A DNA stretch of 17,050 bases. Origin: Bacteroidales bacterium (GTDB taxonomy: Bacteria; Bacteroidota; Bacteroidia; Bacteroidales; JALTDM01). Shown one piece after another: positions 14,558 through 17,050 of the stretch (the stretch's first letter is position 1; the number at the start of each line of letters is the position of its first letter). The stretch lies in NCBI GenBank assembly GCA_027073875.1, contig JALTEO010000374.1, forward strand, positions 1-17,050, given 5' to 3'. The translations under genes were made by a program, and so were the position numbers. Below the pieces are notes generated by a model. That model was not told the origin of the DNA. It saw nothing but the letters and a program-made list of their open reading frames with translations, and made no database searches.

Positions 14558-16513
14558 ATGAATCAGGAAAATCAATCGAAAGAAAATTATTCAGCTGAAA
14601 ATATTGAAGTGCTGAAAGGGTTAGAAGCCGTACGGAAACGCCCGGCAATGTATATTGGCGACATCAGCTCAAAAGGACTTCATCATCTTGTGTATGAAGT
14701 CGTTGACAACTCAATTGATGAAGCACTGGCAGGTTATTGTAACAATATTGATGTTATTATCCATAAAGATAACTCTATAACTGTTGAGGATGATGGTCGA
14801 GGTATTCCCGTTGATGAGTTAAAAGACGAGGGAAAATCTGCTTTGGAAGTTGTGATGACCGTGTTGCATGCCGGCGGAAAATTTAATAAAGATTCTTACA
14901 AAGTATCCGGTGGATTACACGGTGTAGGTGTAAGTTGCGTTAATGCTTTATCTTCTCACTTGAAAGCTGAAGTTTTCAGAGATGGAAAAATCTATGAACA
15001 GGATTTTAGCAAAGGTGATAAACTAAATGAAGTTCATGTCGCAGGAACCTCAGAAAATACAGGAACCCGCATTACTTTCAAGCCAGATTTATCTATTTTT
15101 ATTGTAGAAGAATACAAATACGATATTCTAGCTTCACGATTAAGAGAACTGGCATACTTGAATAAAGGCATCAAACTAACACTTACTGACGAACGGGAAA
15201 CAAATGATGATGGCAGTTTCAGAAGTGAGATATTTTATTCCGAAAAAGGACTTAGCGAATTCGTAAACTACCTTGACGACACCCGTGAAAGTTTGACAGG
15301 TATTGTACACTTTTTTTCTGATAAAAATGCAGAAATTCCTATAGAGGTAGCACTTCGCTACAACTCCTCATACTCTGAAAATGTTTATTCCTATGTCAAT
15401 AACATTAATACAATTGAAGGCGGAACACATGTAACCGGTTTCCGTAGAGGACTTACCAGAACCCTTAAGAAATACGGTGACCAAAATAAAATGTTCGACA
15501 AATTGAAATTTGAAATATCCGGTGACGATTTTCGTGAAGGTTTAACAGCCATTATCTCGGTAAAAGTTGCAGAGCCACAGTTTGAAGGACAGACAAAAAC
15601 CAAACTTGGTAATTCCGAAGTCAGTTTGGCAGTTGACCAAGCAGTAAGCACAGCATTACAGAACTTCTTGGAAGAAAATCCCAAGGAAGCCAAAACCATC
15701 ATTCAGAAAGTAGTTCTCTCGGCAACAGCCCGTCATGCAGCAAAAAAAGCCCGTGAATTGGTACAACGAAAATCAGTTTTGACAGGCGGCGGCTTACCCG
15801 GAAAATTATCCGACTGCTCCGAAAAAGACCCTGAACAAACCGAAATATTTTTGGTAGAGGGTGATTCTGCCGGTGGCACTGCTAAACAAGGTCGTGACCG
15901 TCGTTTTCAAGCAATCCTTCCTCTCCGCGGAAAAATTTTAAATGTAGAAAAAGCCCTTGAACATAAGATATTTGATAACGAAGAAATAAAGAATATTTTT
16001 ACAGCATTAGGCGTAACCATTGGTACGGAAGAAGATCGTAGAGAAATTAATCTTGAGAAACTACGGTATCATAAAATAATTATTATGACAGATGCCGATG
16101 TGGACGGAAGTCATATTGCCACGCTAATTATGACACTATTTTTCCGCTACATGAAAAAATTAGTGGAACTTGGCTATCTTTATATTGCCACTCCACCTCT
16201 TTATTTAATTAAATACGGAAAAGAACGAAATTATTGCTGGACAGAAGCCCAAAGAGAACAAGTGTCCCAAGAGATTCTGTCACGAAATCCAAAAGCAAAC
16301 ATAAGCATGCAACGCTACAAAGGTTTGGGTGAGATGAACGCCGAACAATTATGGCAAACAACTATGAACCCTGAAACCCGCACACTGCGACAAGTAACTA
16401 TTGACAGTGCTGCCGAAGCCGATAGAGTATTCTCCATGCTAATGGGCGATGATGTACCTCTGCGTCGTGAGTTTATTGAAAATAACGCTAAATACGCCAA
16501 TATTGACACCTAA
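14558..16513 (+). CDS. gyrB: DNA gyrase subunit B
   Basis: 651 residues, the full length usual in this phylum, without the roughly 150-residue insert of E. coli GyrB. The GHKL ATPase domain has VVDNSIDEALAG, DDGRGIP and GGLHGVGVSCVNALS. The transducer domain contains INTIEGGTHVTGFRRGLTR. The TOPRIM domain has the catalytic Glu434 in LVEGDSAGG (432-440) and the metal-binding DADVD (512-516). The C-terminal QRYKGLGEMNAEQLWQTTM (585-603) is the GyrB form, so this is gyrase rather than topoisomerase IV ParE. With GyrA it introduces negative supercoils using ATP. A TAnnTTTG promoter lies just upstream. The next gene, cysC, begins one base after its stop. Confidence 0.98.
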   Translation: MNQENQSKENYSAENIEVLKGLEAVRKRPAMYIGDISSKGLHHLVYEVVDNSIDEALAGYCNNIDVIIHKDNSITVEDDGRGIPVDELKDEGKSALEVVMTVLHAGGKFNKDSYKVSGGLHGVGVSCVNALSSHLKAEVFRDGKIYEQDFSKGDKLNEVHVAGTSENTGTRITFKPDLSIFIVEEYKYDILASRLRELAYLNKGIKLTLTDERETNDDGSFRSEIFYSEKGLSEFVNYLDDTRESLTGIVHFFSDKNAEIPIEVALRYNSSYSENVYSYVNNINTIEGGTHVTGFRRGLTRTLKKYGDQNKMFDKLKFEISGDDFREGLTAIISVKVAEPQFEGQTKTKLGNSEVSLAVDQAVSTALQNFLEENPKEAKTIIQKVVLSATARHAAKKARELVQRKSVLTGGGLPGKLSDCSEKDPEQTEIFLVEGDSAGGTAKQGRDRRFQAILPLRGKILNVEKALEHKIFDNEEIKNIFTALGVTIGTEEDRREINLEKLRYHKIIIMTDADVDGSHIATLIMTLFFRYMKKLVELGYLYIATPPLYLIKYGKERNYCWTEAQREQVSQEILSRNPKANISMQRYKGLGEMNAEQLWQTTMNPETRTLRQVTIDSAAEADRVFSMLMGDDVPLRREFIENNAKYANIDT

Positions 16514-16514
16514 A

Positions 16515-17050
16515 ATGGGTATGAAAGCTGAAAATATTTTCCCTGTTTTCGACCGGATGATTAGCCGTCAGGATAAAGAAAAACTACTCAACCAACATGG
16601 ACAGGTTTTTTGGTTTACCGGACTCTCCGGCTCAGGGAAAAGCACTCTGGCACTCAAGTTGGAACAAACACTTTACGCATCGGGCTACTTAACAAAACTT
16701 CTTGACGGCGACAATATTCGCACAGGACTAAATAATAATTTAGGATTTTCCGAAGAAGACCGTTCTGAAAATATTCGTCGCATTGCCGAAGTATCAAAAC
16801 TCTTTGCTCAATGCGGCGTAATCACACTTAATTGTTTTGTCAGTCCTACCATTGCTATGCGGCAAATGGCAAAAGACATTATCGGCAAAGAATCATTCCA
16901 TGAAATATATGTCAATGCTCCCATCTCTGTCTGTGAAGACCGTGATGTAAAAGGACTCTACAAAAAAGCAAGAAACAACGAAATTAAAGATTTTACAGGC
17001 ATCCATCAACCCTTTGAGCCATCACCGGAACCATTCCTTGAAATCAGGAC
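16515..17050 (+). CDS. cysC: Adenylylsulfate (APS) kinase, 3' end outside the window
   Basis: 178 codons are visible from the ATG at 16515 (TAA of gyrB, one base, then ATG); an in-frame ATG at 16521 is an equally possible start. The P-loop is GLSGSGKST (36-44), followed by DGDNIRTGLNNNLGFSEEDRSENIRR (64-89), FVSP (108-111, holding the serine found in the family), and DVKGLYKKARNNEIKDFTGI (144-163). These are the full set of CysC signatures. The enzyme phosphorylates APS with ATP to give PAPS, for sulfate assimilation or as sulfuryl donor. About 20-25 residues are probably missing at the right edge. It is likely co-transcribed with gyrB. No sulfate adenylyltransferase or sulfotransferase is in view, so the pathway use is open. 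Confidence 0.96.
   Translation, partial: MGMKAENIFPVFDRMISRQDKEKLLNQHGQVFWFTGLSGSGKSTLALKLEQTLYASGYLTKLLDGDNIRTGLNNNLGFSEEDRSENIRRIAEVSKLFAQCGVITLNCFVSPTIAMRQMAKDIIGKESFHEIYVNAPISVCEDRDVKGLYKKARNNEIKDFTGIHQPFEPSPEPFLEIR

Overview
The window is low-GC DNA from a member of the phylum Bacteroidota. The evidence is proteins with the gliding-motility-associated (type B) C-terminal domain of type IX secretion (T9SS), SprB-type repeats, a 651-residue GyrB without the long insert of E. coli GyrB, a TAnnTTTG-type promoter before gyrB, and A-rich rather than Shine-Dalgarno leaders. The genus cannot be read from this sequence.

Positions 13645 down to 1 are entirely minus strand. From the 5' end of that strand: an AI-2E family permease, then a tightly overlapping trio (secreted PKD/type B CTD protein, GT9 glycosyltransferase, small barrel-like protein), then MltG, a phosphomannomutase/phosphoglucomutase, an ECF sigma factor, a membrane-anchored PKD/type B CTD protein in the position of an anti-sigma factor, and a giant adhesin that runs off the left edge. 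The adhesin stays open for 1,819 codons. It has a signal peptide, CUB, PKD and P-like domains, then an array of about 80-residue SprB-type modules.

Positions 13736 to the end are plus strand: tRNA-Arg(ACG), tRNA-Ala(GGC), a 93-codon GIY-YIG endonuclease gene, gyrB, and the first 178 codons of cysC. The GIY-YIG gene lies between the intact 3' end of tRNA-Ala and a second copy of that 3' end (20 of 21 bases identical). A 45-46 base hairpin sequence occurs both before tRNA-Ala and just before the tRNA remnant. This looks like a very small mobile element targeted to a tRNA gene.

Two parts best fit an undescribed system. The first is the sigma factor / membrane-anchored CTD protein / SprB-like adhesin cassette, in which an apparent inner-membrane protein carries an outer-membrane secretion signal and could report on secretion or the cell surface. 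The second is the minimal GIY-YIG element in tRNA-Ala. Within the adhesin, an extra pair of cysteines appears together or not at all in every complete module, and one two-module block was duplicated recently. All functional statements rest on motif recognition; no database search was possible.
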